Assembly: GCA_030840515.1 (NCBI GenBank)
Contig: JAVEEJ010000304.1
Span: 1-13,551 of the forward strand
Direction: 5' to 3'
DNA length: 13,551 nt
From: Frankiaceae bacterium
GTDB taxonomy: Bacteria; Actinomycetota; Actinomycetes; JAVEEJ01
Shown here: one piece after another, positions 13,551 through 13,551 of the stretch
Numbering within the stretch: position 1 is the stretch's first letter
Layout: each line of letters opens with the position of its first letter
Notes under the pieces: model-generated
Told to the model about the DNA's origin: nothing
The model's input: the letters and a program-made list of their open reading frames with translations, nothing else
Databases searched by the model: none
Translations under genes and position numbers: made by a program

Positions 13551-13551
13551 G

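Noticed and set aside
1..13551. CRISPR arrays, tRNA or rRNA genes, insertion sequences, prophage or defence genes
   Set aside because: No spaced direct-repeat array, cloverleaf-like sequence, transposase or recognised defence domain was found on either strand. The window reads as core chromosome.

Overview
The window is GC-rich chromosomal DNA from an actinobacterium. The evidence is strong G/C preference at third codon positions, frequent GTG starts, a PriA-type HisA, an enzyme of the mycothiol-dependent maleylpyruvate isomerase family, and a DnaE1-type replicative polymerase resembling the mycobacterial one along its whole length. I do not assign a genus.

The left half (1-6221) is a histidine biosynthesis operon read entirely on the minus strand: hisD, hisC, hisB, hisH, a small two-helix membrane protein, priA (hisA), a RidA/YjgF-family gene, hisF, and hisI, which runs off the left edge. 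Junctions are tight. hisD/hisC overlap as ATGA, and priA/RidA, RidA/hisF and hisF/hisI each overlap as GTGA. The membrane gene and priA share one base (TGATG) beneath a strong GGAGGAA ribosome-binding site. Together these genes cover the middle and late steps from phosphoribosyl-AMP to histidine. hisG, hisE and the histidinol-phosphatase are not here. The two non-histidine genes are co-transcribed passengers or accessory factors.

At 6222-6342 a 121-bp divergent region separates hisD from a plus-strand mycothiol-type enzyme (6343-7077). That gene meets a minus-strand DUF2567-like membrane protein tail to tail with a 19-bp overlap. Upstream of it on the minus strand lie a DUF6308-like protein, a six-helix membrane protein, a TraR/DksA-type C4 zinc-finger protein and a small DUF2188 protein. 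Then comes dnaE (9725-13240), encoding the DNA polymerase III alpha subunit with an apparently intact PHP domain. Only about 40 C-terminal codons of an unidentified minus-strand gene are visible at the right edge.

The window is mostly ordinary core genome, and I see no convincing novel system. The points that merit a second look are: two different short tandem repeats in the gaps on either side of hisH; a perfect 11-bp inverted repeat around the hisC stop codon; a RidA homologue lacking the catalytic arginine of classical RidA; a DksA-like gene with no conventional start codon after the end of the gene in front of it; and a possibly leaderless hisD transcript.
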